The notes beneath the pieces were generated by a model. It was not told the origin of the DNA and searched no databases. It saw nothing but the letters and a program-made list of their open reading frames with translations. 64,000 nt of DNA from positions 22,559,063 through 22,623,062 of the forward strand of contig CM036179.1 in the NCBI GenBank assembly GCA_020631735.1, read 5' to 3'. Below, in pieces: positions 22,005 to 31,891 of this stretch. Within the stretch, counting starts at the first letter, position 1, and every line of letters starts with the position of its first letter. The translations under genes and the position numbers were made by a program. This stretch comes from Saccharum officinarum. Its lineage: Eukaryota > Streptophyta > Magnoliopsida > Poales > Poaceae.

Positions 22005-22979
22005 ATGGCCCGCACGAAGCAGACTGCCCGCAAGTCCACTGGAGGAAGAGCACCCCGTCGTCAGCTAGCCCCGCGGGAGCACCGCAACACGGACACTTTT
22101 CTAAGCGAGTTTGGCATGCCCACCTTGCTTTGGAGAGTGCTCCATGATGTGGGGTACCCGGAGGGACAAGAGCCAGTTTACTCTTGGAGCGAGAGCCAGC
22201 TAGCTGAAGATGGACTTGCTGTGGTAGAGATCACCGTCCCTGCTCTTGGTGATGCGCCAGAATGGGATGGTTGGCATTTGGAGTTCGAAGGACGCACTCC
22301 AGTCGAGGGTGCAGAGGGCGCAGCTTTTCGCGTCATCCGAGACATCATGAGCAGATTTCCCAATGAGTTAGCAGCAGCTTTGGCCGGTACCTTCCCGAGA
22401 GATGATCCTCGCGACGCCATTTGGGTACAGCCGCAAGGAAGTGCCCTGGTTAGAGGCCCCAGTGAAGGACTGGCTAGCGACAATCACACCATGAGTGCCA
22501 TGTATGCAGCCATCAGAGCATACCAAGGTCTGGAGAATACCTATTGGACCTTGACTGGCCTACGTGGTGATGATCGGCTTGAAGCAAGGAAGCAGAAGAA
22601 AAAGCAAGCGCGTGCCATAGCTAGCTTGCAGGAGCAGTTGGCTGATATGAGCTTGCAGCGGGACCGAGCTCTCGAGAGAGGCGAGAGTTCCATGCAGCAA
22701 GTACAGAGGCTGACTCAGGCCAACAGGAATGCAGATCGCTTGTTGGAGCAGCTAGTACAAGAAAGGAATGAAGCCTGGAACGAGAGAGACCTTCTGAGGC
22801 AGAGGGTCGAGGAGCTAGAAGAGTACAATGCCAACTTGCATGAAGAGTTCCATGCCCTCTACAACGGGATGGGCCCGTATGCTCCTCCGAACGCCGCTCA
22901 GATGGACATCGACGACGACGCTGCAGCTGAAGGTAGCGATGGCGACGCCTCCGACATCGACGATGGCCCCGAGGAGTAG
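22005..22979 (+). CDS. Retrotransposon-encoded protein with histone H3 N-terminal tail mimic
   Basis: 324 aa, start ATG 22005; the frame is open to 21996, but no earlier in-frame ATG exists. After Met the protein reads ARTKQTARKSTGG, then R, APR, R, QLA: identical to histone H3 residues 1-21 except K14R and K18R. Ala after Met favours Met removal, giving the same free N-terminus as H3. From about residue 26 it diverges completely and has no histone fold. Residues about 30-185 form an unrecognised, partly acidic domain; about 191-284 form a heptad-like, charged coiled coil; the last about 25 residues are very acidic (DIDDD...DIDDGPEE). It sits between PBS and gag, in a different frame from gag (345 nt apart). 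Function unknown. Inference: a decoy or adaptor for H3-tail writers/readers, possibly oligomeric. Confidence 0.85.
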   Translation: MARTKQTARKSTGGRAPRRQLAPREHRNTDTFLSEFGMPTLLWRVLHDVGYPEGQEPVYSWSESQLAEDGLAVVEITVPALGDAPEWDGWHLEFEGRTPVEGAEGAAFRVIRDIMSRFPNELAAALAGTFPRDDPRDAIWVQPQGSALVRGPSEGLASDNHTMSAMYAAIRAYQGLENTYWTLTGLRGDDRLEARKQKKKQARAIASLQEQLADMSLQRDRALERGESSMQQVQRLTQANRNADRLLEQLVQERNEAWNERDLLRQRVEELEEYNANLHEEFHALYNGMGPYAPPNAAQMDIDDDAAAEGSDGDASDIDDGPEE

Positions 22980-23323
22980 GATAGTGTCATGCGTTAGTAG
23001 CTAGGCGTGACGCGATGGCCTTCTTTTGGGTTCCATGTATCATGATGTATCCTGTTCGACCTTGAGACTGATGATCTTTGGATTTGGTTGTGTATGCGAT
23101 ACCTGAACGCATAAAAGTCCAGTGTATGTATGCTGGCAACGTGGTTGTATGGAACGCGATGTTGCATTTGAAGTAACTTAATTGGTGCTGTTGTTCAATT
23201 GGAATGAATTATTGCGCCTCTGTTTTCTTGTATGACTTGTTCTCTCCAATGAATTCAGTATGGCATGATTGTTCCTTCGGACACAATTTTACAACTTCAC
23301 TCAATGGTGCTTGTTGCTGAAAT
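22980..23323 (+). other. Spacer between H3-tail ORF and gag
   Basis: 344 bp, T-rich, with stops in all frames. It ends in acceptor-like TTGTTGCTGAAATATGCAG, immediately before the second gag ATG (23330). The parallel with the CAG|ATG of the upstream ORF suggests alternative splicing as the way gag is reached; an internal ribosome entry is an alternative. Confidence 0.45.
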
Positions 23324-25813
23324 ATGCAGATGGCCAACACTCGTCGTGCTACGTACGAAGCCGCTGAGACTGGTGGCAACGGTGCAGGAGCTGGTGGAAG
23401 TGGTGCAAACAACGTCAACCACCAGGAACCACGTCCAGAACCACATTTGCCCCCTCCTCCGCCGCTCACTGCAGAGATGTTCTTCACACAGTTTCTTGGA
23501 AGTCAACGCAGTACTGAACAGTCACAGAGGAATATGGAAGACTTTCTGCGTACCATCGCGGAAAATGTTCAAAGAGGAAATAACCAAGGTGGTGGCCATG
23601 GAGTGAACCAGTACAGCAGTTTCAAGGATTTCATGGATACTAGGCCACCTATTTTCAAGGAAGCAGCAGAGCCACTTGATGCCGAAGAATGGATTAACAC
23701 TATGGAAGATAAGTTCCGTGTGTTAAGGATGACAGAAGTTCTGAAAGTAGAGTATGCTGCACATCAGTTACAAGGACCAGCAGGAATGTGGTGGAAGCAT
23801 CACCGCAGTACTTTTCCTCCTAATGCCCAGATTTCTTGGAGGGATTTCACTGAAGCTTTTAAGGGAGTTTATATTCCCCCAGGGTTGGTTGAGATGAAGC
23901 TTGGAGAGTTCTTAGCCTTGAATCAGGGTACCAAGACGGTGACACAGTATCTGCATGCCTTTAATAACTTGTGCCGCTATGCCCCAGACATGGTTGACAC
24001 AGATGCAAAGAAGATTGCTAGTTTCAAGAGAGGGTTGAGTCCGAAGATGATGAAGCATGTGGGTACCAATACCCGCAACAGATTCAACGACTTTATCAGT
24101 GACTGTTTGAAGCAAGAGAAGAACAATAATGCTTACACCGCATCCAAGAACCGCAAGAGAGTGTTCGAGTCAGGACCATCCCAGTCCAGAGTTGTCCCTG
24201 CCAACCGTTCATCTTATCGTCCGTCCGCACCTGGTGCGAGGTTCAGGCCGCCGCAGCATAAAACCCAGAATTACAAGGGGCCACAGAAACCGTACAAGAT
24301 CGCAGTGCCGCCAACAAAGACCAGCGCAGCTGCAGAACAGAGCAACTCCAAGGGAGCTATAGGGTCTGCTGGTACAGTGAAAGGGCCCTGCTACAACTGT
24401 GGTCAGCCAGGCCACTTTTCAAAGTTCTGCCCTTATCCGCCTAAAAAGAAGCAACAGACTTACAATGCTCGTGTACACCACACCGCCATTGATGAAGTTC
24501 CTGAGGGAGAGCCCGTAACTGCTGGTAAGTTTCTTGTGAACCATCACCCTGCAGTTGTTCTTTTTGATTCTGGATCTTCGCATTCTTTTATGAGTCAAGC
24601 ATTTGCACGGAAGCATGAACAGCTATGCACAGAATTGAGTTATGGTTATCGCATAAGTTCAGCAGGAGCTGATGTGTTAACCAATAAGATGGTTAGAGGG
24701 GCAACCCTTGAGTTAGGTAGTCGGAAGTTCCGAGTGAACCTGGTAGTTATGCCTGGACTAGTTTTGGATGTAATAATAGGAATGAACTGGATGAAAGACT
24801 GGGAAGCAGTCATAGATACAAGCAGTAGGATGCTTACCCTTAAAGATCCCCAGGCAGAGGGTACTTTCCAGGTACCATTGCCTAAAAGAACAGATCTTGT
24901 GAGTGTGACCTGTGCCATGGAAGTTGCTCCTATCCATCAGATCCCAGTAGTATGTGAGTTCCCGGATGTGTTTCCAGACGAGTTGCCTGGCCTTCCTCCA
25001 GACAGAGATGTTGAGTTTGGAATCGAGTTGATCCCCGGGACAGCTCCAATTTCGAGGAGACCTTATCGGATGCCTCCGGATGAGTTAGCTGAGTTGAAGA
25101 AACAGTTGGAAGAGTTGTTAAAAAAGGGGTTTATTCGCCCAAGTAAGTCTGAATGGGGATGTCCTGCCTTGTTTGTAAAGAAAAAGAAAGAGGGTACTCT
25201 CAGGATGTGTGTGGATTATCGACCTCTTAACGCTGTAACTATCAAGAATAAATATCCCTTGCCTCATATTGATGTTCTGTTTGATCAGTTAGCTAAAGCC
25301 AGAGTGTTCTCCAAGATAGACTTAAGGTCTGGGTATCATCAGATAAAGATTAGACCTCAAGATGTTCCGAAAACCGCCTTTTCTACCAGATACGGGTTGT
25401 ACGAGTATCTTGTTATGTCATTTGGACTAACAAATGCTCCTGCATATTTTATGTATCTGATGAATACAGTTTTCATGCCAGAGTTGGACAAGTTTGTAGT
25501 TGTCTTCATTGATGACATTCTAGTATACTCTGAAAACGAGAAAGAGCATGAAGAGCATCTGAGAATTGTCTTGACCAGGTTGAGGGATCATAAGTTATAT
25601 GCTAAGTTCAGCAAATGTGAATTTTGGTTGAAGAAAGTTCCTTTCCTCGGTCATATCCTATCTGAGAATGGAGTTTCTGTAGATCCGAGTAAAGTGCAAG
25701 AGGTTATGGATTGGAAGACTCCAACCACAGTGTCAGAAGTCAGGAGTTTCCTAGGGTTAGCGGTTACTATCGCCGTTTTATCCCAGACTTCTCGAAGATT
25801 GCCAAGCCTATGA
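23324..25813 (+). CDS. gag-pol: Chromovirus gag-protease-RT (first part of gag-pol)
   Basis: 829 codons as assembled; ATG at 23324, with a second at 23330 directly after a CAG. The N-terminus ([13 protein letters not shown]) leads into a retrotransposon gag core (about residues 100-280), a CCHC knuckle [14 protein letters not shown] (about 356-369), aspartic protease [10 protein letters not shown] (Asp about 415), and RT starting near [12 protein letters not shown] with catalytic FIDDILVYS (Asp about 730). The frame is lost at about 25758-25763 within the RT connection, where a G run appears one base short; translation then runs to a chance stop at 25811-25813. gag and pol share one frame, usual for this clade. 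The break could be a real mutation or an assembly error. Confidence 0.9.
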   Translation: MQMANTRRATYEAAETGGNGAGAGGSGANNVNHQEPRPEPHLPPPPPLTAEMFFTQFLGSQRSTEQSQRNMEDFLRTIAENVQRGNNQGGGHGVNQYSSFKDFMDTRPPIFKEAAEPLDAEEWINTMEDKFRVLRMTEVLKVEYAAHQLQGPAGMWWKHHRSTFPPNAQISWRDFTEAFKGVYIPPGLVEMKLGEFLALNQGTKTVTQYLHAFNNLCRYAPDMVDTDAKKIASFKRGLSPKMMKHVGTNTRNRFNDFISDCLKQEKNNNAYTASKNRKRVFESGPSQSRVVPANRSSYRPSAPGARFRPPQHKTQNYKGPQKPYKIAVPPTKTSAAAEQSNSKGAIGSAGTVKGPCYNCGQPGHFSKFCPYPPKKKQQTYNARVHHTAIDEVPEGEPVTAGKFLVNHHPAVVLFDSGSSHSFMSQAFARKHEQLCTELSYGYRISSAGADVLTNKMVRGATLELGSRKFRVNLVVMPGLVLDVIIGMNWMKDWEAVIDTSSRMLTLKDPQAEGTFQVPLPKRTDLVSVTCAMEVAPIHQIPVVCEFPDVFPDELPGLPPDRDVEFGIELIPGTAPISRRPYRMPPDELAELKKQLEELLKKGFIRPSKSEWGCPALFVKKKKEGTLRMCVDYRPLNAVTIKNKYPLPHIDVLFDQLAKARVFSKIDLRSGYHQIKIRPQDVPKTAFSTRYGLYEYLVMSFGLTNAPAYFMYLMNTVFMPELDKFVVVFIDDILVYSENEKEHEEHLRIVLTRLRDHKLYAKFSKCEFWLKKVPFLGHILSENGVSVDPSKVQEVMDWKTPTTVSEVRSFLGLAVTIAVLSQTSRRLPSL

Positions 25814-27900
25814 CAAGTCTGTTACAGAAAGATCACAAGTTTGCGTGGACAGAGGAGTGTGAGACAGCTTTCCATACCTTGCGGAAACTGTTGACCACTG
25901 CTCCAGTTCTTGCACAACCCGACATCGAGAAACCTTTTGATGTGTTCTGTGACGCATCAAAAACAGGATTAGGGTGTGTGCTAATGCAAGAAGGAAGAGT
26001 CATTGCTTATGCCTCCCGGCAGTTGAGAAAACATGAAATCAATTATCCGACACATGATCTTGAGCTTGCCGCTGTTGTGCATGCCTTAAAGATTTGGAGA
26101 CACTATCTACTGGGTAACGTGTGCAACATTTTCACCGATCATAAGAGTCTCAAGTACATTTTCACCCAACCAGAATTGAACATGAGACAGCGGAGATGGT
26201 TAGAACTGATCAAAGACTACAACTTGAATGTACAGTATCACCCTGGGAAAGCCAATGTGGTAGCTGATGCTTTAAGCAGAAAGTCACATTGTCTGAATGT
26301 GCAACCCTTGCTTGAAGATGGTTTCGATCTAATGCACCCTGCCGTGCTACAAAGTATTCAGGTCAGTTGTTCCTTGGAGAGTAAGATTATAGAAGGTCAG
26401 AAAACAGACAAGGGGATATTCCACATCAAAAAGAAGATTCAAGAAGAACCCTCGAAACACTTCAGGGTGGATGAGCAGGATGTGTTGTGGTTCGACAACC
26501 GTCTTGTTGTTCCAAAGGATAGAGAGCTTAAGAATAAAATTTTGGATGAAGCTCATCTCTCTAAGTTGTCTATTCATCCTGGCAGCAGTAAAATGTATCA
26601 AGAACTAAGACCTCGTTATTGGTGGACCAAAATGAAGAAGGAAATTGCAGCGTATGTAGCCAGATGTGACACATGTTGTAGAGTAAAAGCAATTCACATG
26701 AAGCCTGCCGGAATGCTACAACCTTTGTCAGTACCGAGTTGGAAGTGGGATGACATAAGTATGGATTTTATCACGGGTCTACCCACTACTCAAAAAGGTC
26801 ACGATTCCATTTGGGTAATTGTGGATCGTCTTACTAAGACAGCCCACTTTTTGCCTGTCAAAACGGAATATAGACCACCTCAATATGCTGAGAAGTATAT
26901 TGCAGAGATTGTGAGGTTGCATGGCATACCAAAGACTATAGTGTCTGACAGAGGGTCACAGTTCACTGCTCACTTTTGGGAGCACTTGCACAAAGGTTTG
27001 GGGACTAGTCTGATTCGTAGCACTGCCTATCATCCTCAAACAGATGGTCAAACTGAGAGAGTTAATGCTGTTCTAGAAGATATGTTAAGAGCCTGTGTGT
27101 TGTCTTCCAGAGGTTCATGGGAGTCATGGTTACCATTAGCAGAGTTCTCGTACAATAACAGCTATCAAGAGAGTATCAAGATGGCACCTTTTGAGGCTCT
27201 GTATGGCCGAAAGTGTAGAACACCGTTAAACTGGATTGAGCCCGGAGAAAGAAGGTATTATGGTATTGACTTCGTAGAAGAAGCCGAAAGGAAAGTTCAT
27301 ATCATCCAGCAGAATATGAGAGCAGCCCAGTCACGTCAGAAAAGTTATGCAGATAAGAGAAGGAGACCGCTTGTGTTCGAAGTTGGTGACTATGTCTATC
27401 TAAAAGTTACGCCAATGAAAAAGAAAAGATTTGGTGTGCGCAGAAAGCTGGCCGCCAGATTTGTGGGACCTTATAAAATCCTGGAACGGAAGGGTCCTGT
27501 GGCTTACAAATTGGATTTACCAGAGTCAATGGGTGCTATATTCCCAGTTTTTCATGTATCACATCTCAAGAAGTGTTTGCGCGTTCCAGAGGAAAGGATT
27601 GAACCTCGAGGCATAAAACTGAAGTCAGATCTGGTGTATCGTGAGCAACCAGTTCGAGTTTTGGATACCAAGGAAAGGGCTACTCGAAACAGTGTGGTGA
27701 AAACATATAAGATACAATGGAGTCATCACGATGAAGGGGATGCATCTTGGGAAACGGGTGAATACTTAAAGAACGCCTATGAAGATTTTTATAATAAATG
27801 GTTCGTAACCCAAATCTCGGGACGAGATTTTTATAAGGGGGAGGGCTGTAACACTCCGGTGTTAAGCAATGCATTTTTGCATGGCAATCATATTGCATAG
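25711..27900 (+). CDS. gag-pol: Chromovirus RT end-RNaseH-integrase-chromodomain (second part of gag-pol)
   Basis: Open frame 25711-27900; true continuation begins about 25763 ([11 protein letters not shown]). RNase H carries [17 protein letters not shown] (Asp codon 25951) and [14 protein letters not shown]. Integrase has an HHCC region (HPGSSKMY...CDTCCRVKA) and a core with Asp 26764, Asp 26947 and Glu 27055, a D,D-35-E spacing. The C-terminus has the GPY motif and, at about 27640-27800, a chromodomain-like segment (PVRVLD...YKIQWSHH...SWE). In that segment the first and third aromatic cage positions of HP1-type chromodomains look replaced, as in group II chromodomains, so methyl-lysine binding is uncertain. 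The frame runs through the polypurine tract and stops inside the 3' LTR (27898-27900). Confidence 0.9.
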   Translation: MEDSNHSVRSQEFPRVSGYYRRFIPDFSKIAKPMTSLLQKDHKFAWTEECETAFHTLRKLLTTAPVLAQPDIEKPFDVFCDASKTGLGCVLMQEGRVIAYASRQLRKHEINYPTHDLELAAVVHALKIWRHYLLGNVCNIFTDHKSLKYIFTQPELNMRQRRWLELIKDYNLNVQYHPGKANVVADALSRKSHCLNVQPLLEDGFDLMHPAVLQSIQVSCSLESKIIEGQKTDKGIFHIKKKIQEEPSKHFRVDEQDVLWFDNRLVVPKDRELKNKILDEAHLSKLSIHPGSSKMYQELRPRYWWTKMKKEIAAYVARCDTCCRVKAIHMKPAGMLQPLSVPSWKWDDISMDFITGLPTTQKGHDSIWVIVDRLTKTAHFLPVKTEYRPPQYAEKYIAEIVRLHGIPKTIVSDRGSQFTAHFWEHLHKGLGTSLIRSTAYHPQTDGQTERVNAVLEDMLRACVLSSRGSWESWLPLAEFSYNNSYQESIKMAPFEALYGRKCRTPLNWIEPGERRYYGIDFVEEAERKVHIIQQNMRAAQSRQKSYADKRRRPLVFEVGDYVYLKVTPMKKKRFGVRRKLAARFVGPYKILERKGPVAYKLDLPESMGAIFPVFHVSHLKKCLRVPEERIEPRGIKLKSDLVYREQPVRVLDTKERATRNSVVKTYKIQWSHHDEGDASWETGEYLKNAYEDFYNKWFVTQISGRDFYKGEGCNTPVLSNAFLHGNHIA
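27835..27846 (+). promoter_or_regulatory. Polypurine tract
   Basis: AAGGGGGAGGGC abuts the TGTAACAC start of the 3' LTR, the expected plus-strand primer site. It is also translated as part of the open pol frame. Confidence 0.85.
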
Positions 27901-30900
27901 CATTCATGTCATCATAATCATGTATGATAATGGTATAATTCGATTAAAATAAAAGCTTAAACATGCTATATTTAATGGACTATAATAATATGATAATCAC
28001 ATTATATCAAAAGCCTTGCAACCATAATTCTTACATCACTTGGAACCTTAGTTCAAATTTTGGAGCTCAAATTTTGTCAAAACTTGTTTAAAAATAATTA
28101 TGAAAAATATTCAAAATTATTCCCTAATTTAGCTTTTATTTTGTCATTTAAAATCTATTAAGAATTTTGAGATGGCCCCTTAATCAAAGTTGTAGAGAAT
28201 TCAATTTTGAGCAACTTTTATTTTTGGGCCAAATCCATAAAATGCTTTCTTCTTGTTCAAAATTGGGTTTGAAGTTTGAAATGCATTTAAATTTGAAAAT
28301 CAAAAATCAAAAATTCAATTTTTCCCTCGCGGGCCGCCGCCTCCGGTTCGGCCCATGGCCAGATCCGGCCCGCATCACCGCGCGCGCGCGCCCGCGTTGC
28401 CCCGCCTCGGCCCAGGCCCAGCCGGCCTTCTCCTTCCTCCTTCCCGCCGCGCCCGCGCGCGCTGGCGCTCCGGCAGAGCAGCGCGCCGCGTGGCGGCCGC
28501 ATGCCGGCCACAGCGGCCGGGTGGCGCTCGGTCGCCCCCACCAGCGCGAGCGCCCACTCCTTAACCCCCCCCCGCAGCGCCTCGCTACTTCTCCCCTCCG
28601 CTCTGCCTCCTTGCTTGTTCACCGCGCGCAGCTGCCGCGTTCCGCCTCCGCCACCGCACGCACTCGCCGGACGTGCGCGTTCCGACGAGCTCCGTCCACC
28701 GCAGACCACTCCATCTCGCCACGAGCTTTCTCTCTCTCTGGCGCAACCCGTGCTCACCTCCATCTCCCGCGGTAAGCCCACAGCCACGTCAATTGCTCGC
28801 CGGAGTTCCGGCCGAGCTCACCGTGGTTCGCCGCTCCGTGGAAACCCCACCTCCGCCCCTTCTTTTCCCTCACTCGCGCAAGCATCTCGTTCGCCTCATC
28901 TTCCGGTGCTCGGACACCGTCTCCCGTGCCGCCCCTGGTCGGAGAAGTGTTCCCGCCGGTGAGCAGCGCCGCCGAGCCGCCATGGCCGGGAGCAAGCTCG
29001 ATTTCGAGCCCCTCCGGTCATGCCAGTGGTCTCAACGGGACCGCCTCGCCTTGGGGATCACGACGGTGGTGACCTCGTCGCCGGCGACCTCGCCGTCGTC
29101 GAGATCCGCGCGGTCAGCGCCCTCCCTTGACTCGGAGCGGCTGACGCGTGGGACCCGGTTGACCCGCGGGCCCGCCTGTCTGTCTCTGTTTGTGCGCGCG
29201 TGTGTAGATCGCCGGGTACACCTAGCAGTTCAGCGGCTGGAGTTAAAAAGGATTTTTGAAATTGATTTTCAGAAAATGTATAAATGCTTTGGAAAAATTG
29301 TAACTTGCTCATTTTAGCTCCAAAATTTGTGAAATAAATTTTTATATACTCATTTGAATCAGATCTACAATATAAAAATGTTGCATGTCAATATTTCATT
29401 ACTTTTCTGTAGTGTTTTATTTAAGCCTTGAAATTATGTTTTCTTGAAAAATTGATAAGAAATGTAGAAAAATCAGAAAAATGTAGTTCCAAGTTTATTA
29501 ATCCTGTTATGCCATGTACTTGCTAGGGTAATTTTATTCATGGTTGTTCTGTAGAAAAATGTATAGTTGCAGTTCAAATGCTTTCTATTACAATATTTGT
29601 TATTTTTGTTATTTAAATAAATTTGAATAAAACATGCAAGTGATAATTTTTCTATAGTGTTTGTTTAGGTAGTAGATAGTAGGAAAATTCCTAAATCTGT
29701 TGTTTGATACTTTTCATAATGTAAAGTATTTTAAATATCTATTTTAGGCCTTAATTTGTTATTTTTGTATAGGCAGTTCTAGTTATCCAAATGCAGTAAA
29801 AATTTTATGTCAAGCTATTCTTGATATTAGTAACCCACTGTAATTTTATGAGATTTTTCTGAGCTACTAAAATATGTGTTGCTGTTCAACCTTAGGACTA
29901 ATTAGGGTTTCTATTTATTCTTAATGCAAAGTTAGTTAGAAAAATATACTTTGGTGTATCTTTGAAGCATCTTAATTGTTTAATACTCTCGCATGGTAGA
30001 ACTAGTGTTGGTAGTTTCCGAGTACATGTTCTTGGATGACGTAGACTACCTTGTAGAAGAGTCATAAGTTCCACATAATCCGATAACATAACACATTCAT
30101 TACATCGCATGCATTCCGCATCATCATCATCTCATGTCACCTCTGCAATGCACCTATGCATGTTGCACTCATACTTCTGCATCATACAGGATCGCAGGAA
30201 GTGGTTCCGGCAGTTGTTCCCGAGGACGCAGAGGAGCAGCCCGAGGAGCCGGAGCCAGCAGAAGTAGAAGAGGAGTCCGGTGAAGAGCTTCCGGAGTGCC
30301 CCGACCATCGTCCCAGTCCTTCGAGCGAGGCAAGCCCCGGAGCATTTCTCCCCCGGTTTGCAAATAATTATTATTAATTTTACTTAATCTGATGCATTAA
30401 GTTTAGGAGTTGTTTGCAAACGTTGCTGCATTATACCTTGTTCCACCTTGTTTTACCCGATCCTTGTCACCCTGGTGTCCACGGTCAATACTTGCTTAGT
30501 TTGCTTAGACCGGTAGAAGTCGGGTGATTGCCTGTCATCCGCGAGCTATAGGGGATTACCTGGTTTTATGTGAAAGAATTGTCATGTGAGAATAACTAAG
30601 TGTGGAATGAATGTGAGACCGGGCGGAAGCTTGCAGGGTTCTGGACTGTAGTGTCTTCCGTCTGTGTCGATTAAGGACCGTCCGATGTCGGGCCTCGGGT
30701 CATGTTGAACGCATGCCTCACATTTAGCTGGCCGGATAAAGTACCTTTCGACCGCGAAGCCGGGAGATTATTCGGGCCGAGTAGATTGCCCGCAACGCAC
30801 TGTACCGGAGCAGTAGTGGCAGGAAACGGGGCGCGATGATAAGGCCAAAGAGCAGTCGGGCGGCCCCCGGGTACATGTGGTTCCTGGCAAGCTCGCGACT

Positions 30901-31791
30901 TTACCTGAATGGTTGACTCGGTGACCAATACCTCACTTTAGCGGGTGAGTGAGGTTTGTGTGAGGAATAAATTACCAGCTGGTCAATAATCGATTCGAAT
31001 CGCCATCGTTCACTGGATAGTGAACACTTGACTTGAGTTACTTCATCGTAGTAATATGATAAACACTTGGATAGTTATGAGGAAATGACATGGTAATTAT
31101 TGTTAATATCAATGGTAATCCTTGCTTGCTCAATTACATGGTTACTTTAGCTTAAGTGCAAACATAGTTGACAGGAGAATAAAGATTTAGAAGATGACAT
31201 GCTTTTGTAAATGATTTGCTAAGCTAAAAATGCTTTTCTTGCAAATGAGTCAGCTACCCCACCAAAAAGCCTATCATGATCCTTGGAGTCTTTTGTTTTG
31301 GTTCTGTCGGGTAAGTCTAGCTGAGTACCTTCTCGTACTCAGGGCTTTGTTCCCACTTGTTGCAGATGGACAGATGTACTATGGTTATTGTATCAACTGT
31401 CTCTACCCTGCGATGGGCGAAGCCTAGGACCATGGGCAATGGTCACTCACTACTCCTCGCCTGATGCTTTTGTGGGAGATGATCGCGAGCTGGCACTGTA
31501 TTTTGGAAAAGATGTGTGTGTGTGTGCTTTGAACTAATGCTTCCGCTACTTTATTTGAAACTGGTTTGTAATAACTATGTTTAAACTCCGATGTATTTTG
31601 TGCCGCAAACTGCTGTGTAACTTATGAAGGTAATCGCTGAACTTATTACGATCTTGGCTGTGATGTGAAATGGTTTGAAATCCGTCGAGATTTCACGGAC
31701 TACCGGGTTATACGGGCTTAAGTTTGGTAAATTGTCCGTCCGTTGGATGATTTTCTTACTTAATCTCGTATAATTGGGCGGTTCTGTTACA
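27847..31791 (+). repeat. 3' LTR of H3-tail chromovirus (3945 bp)
   Basis: Same ends as the 5' LTR (TGTAACACTCC to TCTGTTACA), 16 bp shorter overall. Differences are few and mostly single-base losses in short homopolymers (for example CCCGCCCGC to CCCGCCGC near 28447, and GGGGGC to GGGGC near 30829). It ends exactly at the N gap, so its flank is unknown. Confidence 0.92.
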
Positions 31792-31891
31792 NNNNNNNNN
31801 NNNNNNNNNNNNNNNNNNNNNNNNNNNNNNNNNNNNNNNNNNNNNNNNNNNNNNNNNNNNNNNNNNNNNNNNNNNNNNNNNNNNNNNNNNN
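31792..31891. other. Assembly gap, 100 N
   Basis: Begins on the base after the terminal CA of the 3' LTR, and the other side is unrelated repeat. The join may not reflect true adjacency. Confidence 0.98.

Larger units (their letters stand above)
17257..31791 (+). mobile_element. Full-length chromovirus (Ty3/gypsy, Tekay/Del-like) with H3-tail ORF
   Basis: Complete plus-strand element of 14.5 kb: 5' LTR 17257-21217, PBS 21220-21231, extra ORF 22005-22979, gag-pol 23324-27900 with one frameshift, polypurine tract, 3' LTR 27847-31791. Gypsy order (RT and RNase H before integrase), a D,D-35-E integrase and a C-terminal chromodomain-like segment place it among chromoviruses; RT and integrase wording suggests Tekay/Del. 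The LTRs differ at scattered sites, mainly single-base indels, so the insertion is young. The 3' flank is an N gap, so no target duplication can be checked (left flank CTGCT). Confidence 0.92.

Noticed and set aside
22005..22979. Possible genuine histone H3 gene or H3 pseudogene
   Set aside because: Similarity stops at residue 21; there is no histone fold afterwards and the ORF is embedded between PBS and gag of a retrotransposon.
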